Of a stretch of DNA of 64,000 nt, positions 46,683 through 54,472 are shown in pieces. Numbering within the stretch: the stretch's first letter is position 1; the number at the start of each line of letters is the position of its first letter. The stretch comes from Salegentibacter sp. 24 (lineage in GTDB: Bacteria > Bacteroidota > Bacteroidia > Flavobacteriales > Flavobacteriaceae). The position numbers and the translations under genes were made by a program. The DNA is taken from positions 62,001 through 126,000 of the forward strand of contig NZ_SNWE01000008.1 in the NCBI RefSeq assembly GCF_004362395.1, read 5' to 3'. The notes under the pieces are model-generated. The model had not been told where the DNA came from. It did no database searches and saw only the letters and a list, made by a program, of their open reading frames with translations.

Positions 46683-46700
46683 TTGTATTGCATAATAGAT
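46683..46700 (-). promoter_or_regulatory. Palindromic operator-like site, copy 2
   Basis: TTGTATTGCATAATAGAT equals copy 1 at 16 of 18 positions. Directly to its left, TTATGCATTATAC pairs imperfectly with GTATTGCATAA, so the site sits in a larger inverted repeat (46669-46697). The rest of 46530-46962 shows no gene. Confidence 0.5.
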
Positions 46701-46962
46701 AAAGCTGTTTTTCACTAATTTTGATCCTTCCTCTACTATAATAGACGAGTATAAAAATGAATTGTTACATTATTCTAAAAGATTTTTTTGAAAAAGCCAT
46801 CCAAGAGTATTATCAATCATCATCTTTGAACCAAACTCGGAAGAAGGTACAATTTGACAAAATAAAACCTCTCAGACAGCCTCAAGCTATGATTCGGGTT
46901 TACTAACCATCACATCTATATTCCCGTAACAATAGCTACCCTAAAGACTAACTAAAAGTATT

Positions 46963-46994
46963 TTTGTTACACTTGTGTTGAAAACCTAAATTTG
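46963..46994 (+). promoter_or_regulatory. Promoter of the CoA-binding protein gene, leaderless geometry
   Basis: TTTG at 46963-46966, a 20-base spacer and TAAATTTG at 46987-46994 match the Bacteroidota consensus. The -7 element ends four bases before the ATG at 46999, so transcription is predicted to begin at or next to the start codon. Confidence 0.65.
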
Positions 46995-46998
46995 TGTT

Positions 46999-47361
46999 AT
47001 GGAGAAGAAAACTTTGGTCCTTGGAGCCTCGTTAAACCCAGCTCGATATTCGAATATTGCTATCAAAAGACTGATGAGATATAATCAGCCTACCGTGGCC
47101 ATTGGTTTAAGAAAGGGAGAAGTGGAAGGAATAAAAATAGAAACCGAAAAAATCCCTTTTGAGAATATTGATACCGTCACACTCTACCTCGGACCACCTA
47201 GGCAGCAAGAATATTATGATTATATTGTATCCTTACATCCTGTTCGGGTAATCTTCAATCCCGGTACAAAAAATCCAGAATTATATCAAATCCTCAGGGA
47301 TGAGAATATTGAAGTCGAAATTGCCTGCACTTTAGTGATGCTTGGTACGAATCAATATTAA
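46999..47361 (+). CDS. CoA-binding domain protein
   Basis: A 120-residue Rossmann-fold protein of the CoA_binding_2 family. KTLVLGASLNPARYSNIAIKRLMRY at residues 4-28 has the nucleotide-binding turn, and HPVRVIFNPGTKNPELYQILRDENIEVEIACTLVML is the conserved second half. Members bind CoA and are thought to be regulatory or protective; the exact role is open. The last 30 bases overlap the 3' end of the convergent symporter gene. Confidence 0.88.
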   Translation: MEKKTLVLGASLNPARYSNIAIKRLMRYNQPTVAIGLRKGEVEGIKIETEKIPFENIDTVTLYLGPPRQQEYYDYIVSLHPVRVIFNPGTKNPELYQILRDENIEVEIACTLVMLGTNQY

Positions 47362-48777
47362 TCCCAATAGGGTTAAAAATCCATTGAGGATTAAAATAAA
47401 GAACCCGAATTCAAAGCCAAACCAAACTAGGCTGTTTATACTTATTATATAGGATAAAATTGGCGCTAAAATCGCGACTATAGGTACGAATTTATCCTTT
47501 ACCTTAATATTGGTAAATAGCCCTAAGGTATATAGGCCAAGCAATGGACCGTACGTATATCCTGCAAATTCAAAAAGTTTATTGATCACACTTTTATCAG
47601 CTATTGCATATTTAAAAATCAACATTACTGCAATAAACAAAATAGAAATAATAATATGAATTTGTTTCCTAATTCTCATTTGTTTGGTTTCTTCATAGCG
47701 CTTTTCGATATTCAGGATGTCAATACTGAAGGAAGTAGTAAGTGCGGTTAAAGTGCCATCGGCGCTTGAATATGCTGCTGCAATAAGTCCAAGAATAAAA
47801 AGAATCGCCACCCCAATTCCCAATTCTCCGCCGGTTGCGATAGCAGGAAAAAGTTCATCTTTAATGGCGTCAATTCCACTCAAATCTGCGTATTGGGTGA
47901 GCAATACTCCCAGGATTAGAAACATCATATTTACCAGGGTGAGTACTATGGTAAAGGAAAACATATTTTTTTGAGCATCCTTTAGGTTTCGACAGGTAAG
48001 GTTTTTTTGCATCATATCCTGGTCCAGTCCCGTCATTACAATAGCGATAAAGGCCCCGCTTACGAACTGCTTTATAAAATGATCGCTGCTTTTCCAGTCT
48101 TCGAAAAAGAAAATTTTAGTCAAACCGCTTTCGGATAGATGATTGATCATCCCCCCTGCAGTAATGCCTAATTCATCTGAAAGGACCACTAAGGTGACTC
48201 CGAGTGCCAACAACATAAAAAACGTTTGCAGGGTATCAGTCCATACGACAGTTTTAATTCCACTTCTAAAAGTGTATAGCCAGATAAGGAAAATAGTGGC
48301 TGAAACAGTAACATAATAGGGAACTCCTAATTCATCAAAAAGAATAAGTTGTAAAACATTCGCCACTAGAAAAAGTCTGAAGCTGGAGCCGACTATTCTT
48401 GAAAGTAAAAAAAACGAAGCTCCTGTTTTATAAGAATATGTTCCGAAACGTGATTCCAGATAAGAATAAATAGAAGTAAGGTTCAACCTGTAATAGAGTG
48501 GAAGTAAAATGAGCCCTATTACGGCATAACCTACAGTATACCCCAGAACTACCTGGAAATAACTGAAACTGTCTGTGGCCACTGTTCCTGGTAATGAAAT
48601 AAAGGTTACCCCGCTAAGCGAGGCGCCAATCATTCCGAAAGCTACAATGTACCAGGGCGACTCACGATTGGCACGAAAAAATTCAGCATTACTGCCGGCC
48701 CTGCTTGAAAAGAAAGAAACTAGAAATAATAGTCCGAAATATGCGGCGATTAAAATTAAAATCTGGTATGGTTGCAT
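47332..48777 (-). CDS. Sodium:solute symporter
   Basis: A 481-residue inner-membrane transporter of the SSS family with about 13 helices. SFFSSRAGSNAEFFRANRESPWYIVAFGMIGASLSGVTFISLPG in the first 65 residues is the family N-terminus, and IGVAILFILGLIAAAYSSADGTLTALTTSF near residue 325 carries Ser residues equivalent to those of the second sodium site. The cargo could be a sugar, amino acid or sialic-acid-like solute; sequence does not decide. It is divergent from recR and overlaps the CoA-binding gene tail to tail by 30 bases. Confidence 0.92.
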   Translation of the reverse strand: MQPYQILILIAAYFGLLFLVSFFSSRAGSNAEFFRANRESPWYIVAFGMIGASLSGVTFISLPGTVATDSFSYFQVVLGYTVGYAVIGLILLPLYYRLNLTSIYSYLESRFGTYSYKTGASFFLLSRIVGSSFRLFLVANVLQLILFDELGVPYYVTVSATIFLIWLYTFRSGIKTVVWTDTLQTFFMLLALGVTLVVLSDELGITAGGMINHLSESGLTKIFFFEDWKSSDHFIKQFVSGAFIAIVMTGLDQDMMQKNLTCRNLKDAQKNMFSFTIVLTLVNMMFLILGVLLTQYADLSGIDAIKDELFPAIATGGELGIGVAILFILGLIAAAYSSADGTLTALTTSFSIDILNIEKRYEETKQMRIRKQIHIIISILFIAVMLIFKYAIADKSVINKLFEFAGYTYGPLLGLYTLGLFTNIKVKDKFVPIVAILAPILSYIISINSLVWFGFEFGFFILILNGFLTLLGLILIRTKHH

Positions 48778-48836
48778 GGAGTTAATTTTCTTGATTGACG
48801 AATTTACAAATTAAGCTTAAACTTTAACTGGCTTCC

Positions 48837-48866
48837 TTGAAATGAGCGCTAAAAGTCCTAAATTCG
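48837..48866 (+). promoter_or_regulatory. Promoter of recR, leaderless geometry
   Basis: TTG at 48837-48839, a 19-base spacer and TAAATTCG at 48859-48866 (one mismatch to TAnnTTTG). The -7 element ends four bases before the ATG at 48871, the same distance as for the gene at 46999. Confidence 0.55.
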
Positions 48867-48870
48867 CTCT

Positions 48871-49488
48871 ATGGATTTTTCTTCAAAACTATTGGAACAG
48901 GCCGTAGATGAAATGTCTCAACTTCCCGGCATAGGTAAACGCACAGCATTAAGGTTGGTCCTGCATATGCTTAAACAGCCCGAATCTCAAACCAAACAGC
49001 TGGCAGAGGCCCTCACTAAACTTAGAACTGAAATAAAACTTTGTAAGAACTGTTATAATATTAGCGATACCGATCTTTGTGCTATTTGTAGCAACACTTC
49101 TCGAAATTCAGAAATTGTTTGTGTAGTTGAAGATATTAGGGATGTGATGGCCATTGAAAATACTGATCAGTACCGTGGACATTACCACGTTTTAGGGGGG
49201 AAGATAAGCCCGATGGATGGAATTGGACCTTCACAGCTAAGTATTAAACCTTTAATTGAAAAAGTACAGGCTGGAAAAGTAGAGGAAATCATTTTTGCTC
49301 TCAGTAGTACACTAGAGGGGGATACTACTAATTTTTACATTTACCGGCAATTGGAAGGCACAGGTGTAAAAACTTCCACTATAGCACGTGGGATTTCAGT
49401 GGGAGACGAGTTGGAATATGCCGATGAGGTGACCTTGGGAAGAAGTATAACTAACCGGGTTCCATTTGAGGATTCTACAAAGAGTTGA
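48871..49488 (+). CDS. recR: Recombination mediator RecR
   Basis: Works with RecF and RecO to load RecA at gaps. The 205-residue protein has the N-terminal helix-hairpin-helix ([18 protein letters not shown]), a four-Cys zinc finger at residues 57-72 ([16 protein letters not shown]), and a Toprim domain starting [15 protein letters not shown], with GRSITNR at the C-terminus. Complete, single-gene unit with its own promoter. Confidence 0.97.
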   Translation: MDFSSKLLEQAVDEMSQLPGIGKRTALRLVLHMLKQPESQTKQLAEALTKLRTEIKLCKNCYNISDTDLCAICSNTSRNSEIVCVVEDIRDVMAIENTDQYRGHYHVLGGKISPMDGIGPSQLSIKPLIEKVQAGKVEEIIFALSSTLEGDTTNFYIYRQLEGTGVKTSTIARGISVGDELEYADEVTLGRSITNRVPFEDSTKS

Positions 49489-49508
49489 AATCTCAATACT
49501 TTTTTACC

Positions 49509-49643
49509 CTAAAACGCTATGACTTTTTTTAGTTCAGTATTCAGGTAAACTTCCGGGAAATCAATAATATTTCTATTCAAAAATTTAGTTTCAGCATTTG
49601 AAATTGTAATTTTACCCGAAAGCGAATTTCCTTTCTGAAACAT
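49509..49643 (-). CDS. Possible 44-residue protein or gene remnant
   Basis: An open frame on the minus strand from an ATG at 49643 to TAG at 49509, in the gap between recR and the E2 gene. The product starts MFQKGNSLSGKITISNAETK and continues FLNRNIIDFPEVYLNTELKK, with a protein-like amino-acid mix. No promoter was recognised, and open frames of this size arise by chance in such DNA. It may be the tail of a lost gene. Low confidence. Confidence 0.15.
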   Translation of the reverse strand: MFQKGNSLSGKITISNAETKFLNRNIIDFPEVYLNTELKKVIAF

Positions 49644-49749
49644 AAAAATTAGATAAAAAATTCATTTTATTGATTTTTTAATACTACTGAAGTTGAATTT
49701 TCATTAAATTCGCAAGCATAAACCTGAAAATAAGCTTTCAATTATAGAT

Positions 49750-51087
49750 ATGGCAAAGTTTGAACTTAAGCTACCAAAAATGGGCGAAAGTGTCGCCGAA
49801 GCAACAATTACCAACTGGTTAAAAGAAGTTGGAGATACCATTGAGGCCGACGAACCGGTCCTTGAAATCGCTACCGACAAGGTTGATAGTGAGGTTCCCA
49901 GTGAAGTAGAAGGGACATTGGTGGAGCGACTCTTTGAAGCCGATGATGTAGTGCAGGTAGGTCAAACTATAGCTATTATTGAAATCGAAGGCGAGCTTCC
50001 TGCTGACAATGATGATGAACTGGATCTTGACCTCGATGAGGATGATAGGAAGGATGAATATGCTGATGAAGCAGCAACAATAGTGGAGAACGCTAAAGAA
50101 ACTGCGGGTAGCAAAGATTTTTCTGAGGCTTCCAGGTTCTATTCACCCTTGGTGAAAAATATTGCCAAGGAGGAGGGCATCAGCCTTGATGAACTGGAAT
50201 CTATAGAAGGAACGGGGAAAGATGGTCGCGTTACCAAAGATGATATTCTTAGCTACGTTGAAAACCGGGACACAGGAATTTCAGCTAACCAGGCACCAAA
50301 AGCTACCACGGCAGCTTCAGCGAATACTGGTAAAATGGCAGAAGCCAAAGCAAAATCTGAAACAGTAATACCATCAGGGGAAGATGAAATTATAGAGATG
50401 AGCCGAATGGGTAAAATGATTGCCCATCATATGATCGAAAGTACACAGACTTCTGCCCATGTACAGTCATTTATTGAGGTGGATGTGACCAACATCTGGA
50501 ACTGGAGAAATAAAAATAAAAATGATTTTCAGAAAAAGGAAGGTGAAAAACTTACGTTTACCCCAATTTTTATGGAAGCCGTAGCCAAAGCGATTCGTGA
50601 TTTTCCGATGATCAACATTTCGGTGGATGGCGATAAAATTATTAAGAAAAAAAATATAAATCTCGGGATGGCCGCAGCGCTTCCAGATGGTAACTTAATT
50701 GTGCCGGTAATTAGGAATGCCGATCAACTTAATTTGGTAGGGCTTGCCAAAAAAGTGAACGACCTTGCTAACCGAGCACGTCAAAACAAATTAAAGCCCG
50801 ATGATATTCAAGGAGGTACATATACCGTTACCAATGTTGGGACTTTTGGTAGTATAATGGGTACACCGTTAATTAATCAACCACAGGTTGCTATTTTAGC
50901 ACTGGGGGCTATTAGGAAAGTACCTGCGGTAATTGAAACTCCTGATGGTGATTTTATAGGAATTCGTTACAAAATGTTCTTATCTCACAGTTATGACCAC
51001 AGGGTAGTAAATGGTGCACTTGGGGGGCAGTTTGTACAACGAGTAGCCCAGTATTTAGAAGGTTTTGATAAAAATCGCGAAATATAG
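49750..51087 (+). CDS. Dihydrolipoamide acyltransferase (E2) of a 2-oxoacid dehydrogenase complex
   Basis: Core subunit that passes the acyl group from lipoyl-lysine to CoA. Lipoyl domain 1-78 with the modified Lys in EIATDKVDSEVPSE (Lys44); an acidic linker (ELDLDLDEDDRKDEY); the E3/E1-binding domain at about 135-175 (FYSPLVKNIAKEEGISLDELESIEGTG); a flexible linker; and the catalytic domain from about 215 ending SHSYDHRVVNGALGGQF with the His and Asp of the active site. The sequence style fits branched-chain (BkdB-like) more than pyruvate E2. The E1 genes are not adjacent here. Confidence 0.9.
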   Translation: MAKFELKLPKMGESVAEATITNWLKEVGDTIEADEPVLEIATDKVDSEVPSEVEGTLVERLFEADDVVQVGQTIAIIEIEGELPADNDDELDLDLDEDDRKDEYADEAATIVENAKETAGSKDFSEASRFYSPLVKNIAKEEGISLDELESIEGTGKDGRVTKDDILSYVENRDTGISANQAPKATTAASANTGKMAEAKAKSETVIPSGEDEIIEMSRMGKMIAHHMIESTQTSAHVQSFIEVDVTNIWNWRNKNKNDFQKKEGEKLTFTPIFMEAVAKAIRDFPMINISVDGDKIIKKKNINLGMAAALPDGNLIVPVIRNADQLNLVGLAKKVNDLANRARQNKLKPDDIQGGTYTVTNVGTFGSIMGTPLINQPQVAILALGAIRKVPAVIETPDGDFIGIRYKMFLSHSYDHRVVNGALGGQFVQRVAQYLEGFDKNREI

Positions 51088-51168
51088 CTGATGAATTGTT
51101 CAGAAAAATAGGCTGCCTAAAATGGAGGGCACTGAAAAAGTCCTTCAAGAAATTGAATTAAGATGAGT

Positions 51169-51205
51169 AAAAAGGAGTAGAAACCTAGTGTTTTTGCTCC
51201 TTTTT
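51169..51205. terminator. Bidirectional intrinsic terminator
   Basis: A 16-base-pair stem (AAAAAGGAGTAGAAAC with GTTTTTGCTCCTTTTT, two G-U pairs) around a 5-base loop lies between the E2 gene and the convergent BLUF gene, with T or A tracts on either side. Confidence 0.88.
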
Positions 51206-51209
51206 TTTA

Positions 51210-51629
51210 TCAAAGGTTCCTTATGTAATTATTTAAAAGACGCAATGCTGGATGAACTTCAAGTTTTTTTTCATCATCAAAAAGTTGTTCTGTTTCCAGA
51301 TTCTTATAACCCAGAATAGCAGTAGCCTCGTTGCTCTGAAGTTTTTTAAATGCCATGGACCAATCCGAAAAGGCACGTTCTTTACTAAAACCAGAGCTAA
51401 TTTGGGTGATACTTTGGTGGCGTTTGTCCTGGGAAATTTTATTATATAACCAGTCAATATTATCCTCTCTTCCTTCAATGTACTGTATAAAACTTCCCTG
51501 GAAATAAATCAGCATTCCCGTTACTGCAATAGCACTATTATTACTTCGGGATATCCTGAGTAATTCTTTTAAATTTTTATCGGTGATCACGTGACTTTGT
51601 CTGCTAATATAAGTCAGGTATTTAAGCAT
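51210..51629 (-). CDS. BLUF-domain blue-light photoreceptor
   Basis: A 139-residue protein that is a BLUF domain plus a short C-terminal helix pair, with no output domain. The flavin-site residues known from AppA are all present with the right spacing: Tyr7 (LTYIS), Asn31 (SNN), Gln49 (FIQYIEG), Trp90 and Met92 (DWSMAF). It should bind FAD and respond to blue light through the Tyr-Gln hydrogen-bond switch. Stand-alone BLUF proteins signal by protein contact; the partner is unknown. Divergent from the exonuclease gene. Confidence 0.94.
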   Translation of the reverse strand: MLKYLTYISRQSHVITDKNLKELLRISRSNNSAIAVTGMLIYFQGSFIQYIEGREDNIDWLYNKISQDKRHQSITQISSGFSKERAFSDWSMAFKKLQSNEATAILGYKNLETEQLFDDEKKLEVHPALRLLNNYIRNL

Positions 51630-51762
51630 TTCAGATCATTTTATTCATTTCAAAGATAAAAAATGTAATCAACTATTGTTTATTAGCGTTCAAAAATGGA
51701 AGGTGTTAAAAACAAAGCCCATAAATTATAGTATCTTTGCCACCAAAATCAAGCTCCTTTTT

Positions 51763-52539
51763 ATGGAATTAAATCTAACCAGACCCATTTGTTTTTTTGA
51801 CCTGGAAACCACCGGAACAAATGTGGCCAAAGACCGTATTGTAGAAATTGCCATCCTTAAAGTTTATCCTAATGGAAATAAGGAGAGCAAGACCTGGCTT
51901 GTAAATCCAGAAATGCCTATCCCAAAAGAGGTGGTGGCCATTCATGGAATTTCAGATGAAAAAGTGGCTAATGAGCCAACGTTCAAAGAACTTGCTTCAC
52001 AGGTTTACGAGATGATAAAAGGCTGTGATTTGGGAGGTTATAATTCCAATCGTTTTGATATTCCATTACTGGTAGAAGAACTTTTAAGAGCCGGGGTCGA
52101 TTTTGAGATGAAAAACGTGGTGGCTGTAGATGTACAAACTATTTTTCATAAAAAAGAGCAACGAACTTTAGCAGCCGCCTACCAGTTTTACTGCGGGAAA
52201 GACCTTATTGATGCCCATAGCGCAGAAGCCGATACTACGGCGACTTACGAAGTGCTGAAATCGCAGTTGGATCGCTATGAGGATTTGCAAAACGATATGA
52301 AATATCTGGCCGATTATTCATCAAGAAATAAATTTGCAGATTTCGCGGGGTTTATTGCCTATGATAAAAAAGGTAATGAAGTTTTTGCCTTCGGAAAATT
52401 TAGAGGTAAAAATGTAGAAAAGGTATTGGAAGACGAACCTGGCTATTTTGGGTGGATCCAAAATGCAGATTTCCCGCTATACACAAAAAAAGTTCTGACG
52501 GCAATAAAATTAAGAAAGCTAAATAACAAACTTTCCTGA
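51763..52539 (+). CDS. DEDDh 3'-5' exonuclease, DNA polymerase III epsilon/ExoX-like
   Basis: A 258-residue exonuclease. The start at 51763 (MELNLTRPICFFDLETTG) is chosen; the frame extends upstream without support, and TATCTTTG at 51732-51739 is a -7-like element for it. FDLETTG at residues 11-17 holds two acidic ligands, YNSNRFDIPLL near 95 the third, and DAHSAEADTTATYE near 150 the catalytic His and last Asp. The C-terminal 60 residues (FGKFRGKNVEKVL ... GYFGWI) match the ExoX-like C-terminal domain. Role in repair or RNA/DNA turnover is inferred. Confidence 0.9.
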   Translation: MELNLTRPICFFDLETTGTNVAKDRIVEIAILKVYPNGNKESKTWLVNPEMPIPKEVVAIHGISDEKVANEPTFKELASQVYEMIKGCDLGGYNSNRFDIPLLVEELLRAGVDFEMKNVVAVDVQTIFHKKEQRTLAAAYQFYCGKDLIDAHSAEADTTATYEVLKSQLDRYEDLQNDMKYLADYSSRNKFADFAGFIAYDKKGNEVFAFGKFRGKNVEKVLEDEPGYFGWIQNADFPLYTKKVLTAIKLRKLNNKLS

Positions 52540-52544
52540 TCAAA

Positions 52545-53501
52545 ATGAAATCAGTACTTATCGTATTATTTTCATTGGGCTGCAATATTTTGTTGGCTCA
52601 GGAAAACCTTGTGGTAGGTCAGGTGGTAAATTCTGTTACTTCAAACCCCTTACCTTATGTAAATATCGTTTTAGAAGATCAACATAGGGGCACTTCTACT
52701 GATTTCCTCGGGAGGTTTTCTTTTAAACTAAAGGGGGTAGATACTTCAGCTTCATTAAAATTTAGTTTTGTGGGGTTTAAAACCAAACGACTAAAAATTA
52801 AAGCGCTTAAAAACAGAGTCGTTAAAATGCAACCGGATATAAACACACTAGCTGAGGTTCAGTTATACCATATAACCGAAAATAAATCCGAAATAATCAA
52901 TGATTTTCGCGGAAAGGAAAGTATAGGTTTAGGAAATTTTAGCGGGGGGCAGTTTCCAAGTATAGTGGCCCGTTACTATGCAAGGCCTGTAGATTTTAAA
53001 GAAGGGTATTTTTTGGAAGAAGTAGAGGTTAGATTCTTTTCCACAACTATTGTTCCCGATAGAAGTTCAAAATTCCGGTTAAGGATATTGGGAGTTGGTG
53101 AGAATGGAAAGCCGGCTGGAGACTTATTAAGGTCTAATTTAATTATCGAGAGGGGAAACAATAGCTTTAAAACTAAAATCTCACTTCTTAAGTACCGGAT
53201 TTCAATTCCTGAAGAAGGTTTTTTCGTAGCAGTGGAACATCTGTTTATAAAAGAGAATGAGTATCTTGAAGAGAATGATTATAGACTTTTCAAAAAGACA
53301 GATACCCTATTGTATAAAGATGTGCGGCAAGTGAAGTATTTACCGGTTTTCAAAGGAGTTCTTGTAGATGAGAGTTCAAACTTTATTTCTTATTTCAAGG
53401 ATACAGAAGCCTGGAAAAAAATCACGGATCTAGATAATTCCAATCCAGTGTTCAAAGGAGAGATTCCTTCACCGGCCTTTAAAATCACCTTAACCGATTA
53501 A
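52545..53501 (+). CDS. Exported carboxypeptidase-regulatory-like domain protein
   Basis: A 318-residue exported protein. The signal peptide ends ILLA with Gln as the likely mature residue 1. Residues 20-105 are a CarboxypepD-regulatory-like Ig domain (GQVVNSVTSNPLPYVNIVLEDQHRG ... FVGFKTKR). The remaining 210 residues are beta-rich (LEEVEVRFFSTTIVPDRSSKFRLRI) and not assigned. It starts 5 bases after the exonuclease stop and 10 bases before the FAH-family gene, so it is inside an operon from 51763 to 55722. Confidence 0.82.
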   Translation: MKSVLIVLFSLGCNILLAQENLVVGQVVNSVTSNPLPYVNIVLEDQHRGTSTDFLGRFSFKLKGVDTSASLKFSFVGFKTKRLKIKALKNRVVKMQPDINTLAEVQLYHITENKSEIINDFRGKESIGLGNFSGGQFPSIVARYYARPVDFKEGYFLEEVEVRFFSTTIVPDRSSKFRLRILGVGENGKPAGDLLRSNLIIERGNNSFKTKISLLKYRISIPEEGFFVAVEHLFIKENEYLEENDYRLFKKTDTLLYKDVRQVKYLPVFKGVLVDESSNFISYFKDTEAWKKITDLDNSNPVFKGEIPSPAFKITLTD

Positions 53502-53511
53502 TAGTTAAAAG

Positions 53512-54126
53512 ATGAAAATAATTTGCATTGGCAGAAATTATACCGATCATATCTCTGAACTACAAAACGAAAAGCCCGAAGACCCGGTGATTTTTTTAAA
53601 GCCGGATACTTCTATTTTACTTAAAAACCAGCCTTTTTTTATCCCCGACTTTTCTGATCAGGTGCATTATGAAGTTGAGGTACTGGTTAAGATAAAAAAA
53701 GTAGGGAAACATATTCAGGAGAAATTTGCCTATAAATATTACGATCAAATCGGCCTGGGGATAGATTTTACGGCCAGAGATCTTCAACAAAAATTAAAAG
53801 AAAAAGCCTTGCCTTGGGAAAAAGCTAAAGCTTTTGATGGCGCCGCTGTAATAGGCGAAAAATGGTTATCCATAGATGAGGTAAGCGATATAAATATGCT
53901 TAACTTTAGGTTGGAAAAAAACGGGGAAACCGTCCAAAAGGGAGATACAGGGATGATGCTGTGGAAAATAGACGAGTTAATTGCCTATGTTTCACAGTTT
54001 TTTACTTTAAAAATTGGGGATATTATTTTTACCGGAACTCCATCGGGAGTAGGTAGAGTAATGCCTGAAGATAAATTAACCGGATTTATAGAAGATAAAC
54101 AAATCTTTTCAATTCAAATAAAATAG
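53512..54126 (+). CDS. Fumarylacetoacetate hydrolase family protein
   Basis: A 204-residue small FAH-fold enzyme. KIICIGRNYTDHISEL opens it, VHYEVEVLVKIKKVG near residue 50 gives two Glu metal ligands, and GLGIDFTARDLQQKLKEKALPWEKAKAFDGAAVIG near 83 gives the Asp/Lys block. Small members are acylpyruvate hydrolases or oxaloacetate decarboxylases (FAHD1-like). It is distinct from the full-length fumarylacetoacetase at 34540. The Hpt gene starts four bases after its stop. Confidence 0.88.
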   Translation: MKIICIGRNYTDHISELQNEKPEDPVIFLKPDTSILLKNQPFFIPDFSDQVHYEVEVLVKIKKVGKHIQEKFAYKYYDQIGLGIDFTARDLQQKLKEKALPWEKAKAFDGAAVIGEKWLSIDEVSDINMLNFRLEKNGETVQKGDTGMMLWKIDELIAYVSQFFTLKIGDIIFTGTPSGVGRVMPEDKLTGFIEDKQIFSIQIK

Positions 54127-54130
54127 AACT

Positions 54131-54472
54131 ATGAGCAACTACAATTTAAATGAAGTTAAAGAAATGGCCGGGGGCGACGAAGATTTCATGAAAATAGTGG
54201 TACAGACCTTTTTAGAGGAAATTCCGCCGGATGTAGAAGCGATGAACGATGCAATTTCTAACGACAATCCTGACTTGGCTTATCAATATGCCCATAAAAT
54301 GAAGCCCAATTTACAATTATTCGGATTAGAACTTATGGATGAGGTAAAAGTAATAGAAGCCTGGGCCAAGGCAGGAAAGAGGAAAGATGAGGTGCCGCAG
54401 GCAGCTTCTAAAATCACCAAGAAGGTGAATGTGGCCAGTATAGCCCTGAAAAGAGATTTTGAATTGGAATGA
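54131..54472 (+). CDS. Histidine phosphotransfer (Hpt) domain protein
   Basis: A 113-residue helical protein. [16 protein letters not shown] near residues 52-66 places the phospho-acceptor His55 in the Hpt motif A-H-K-M-K-x-N. It should relay phosphate between a hybrid kinase and a response regulator. No kinase or regulator gene is nearby, so it is an orphan. Its stop overlaps the cinA ATG by 4 bases (ATGA), so translation is coupled. Confidence 0.88.
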   Translation: MSNYNLNEVKEMAGGDEDFMKIVVQTFLEEIPPDVEAMNDAISNDNPDLAYQYAHKMKPNLQLFGLELMDEVKVIEAWAKAGKRKDEVPQAASKITKKVNVASIALKRDFELE

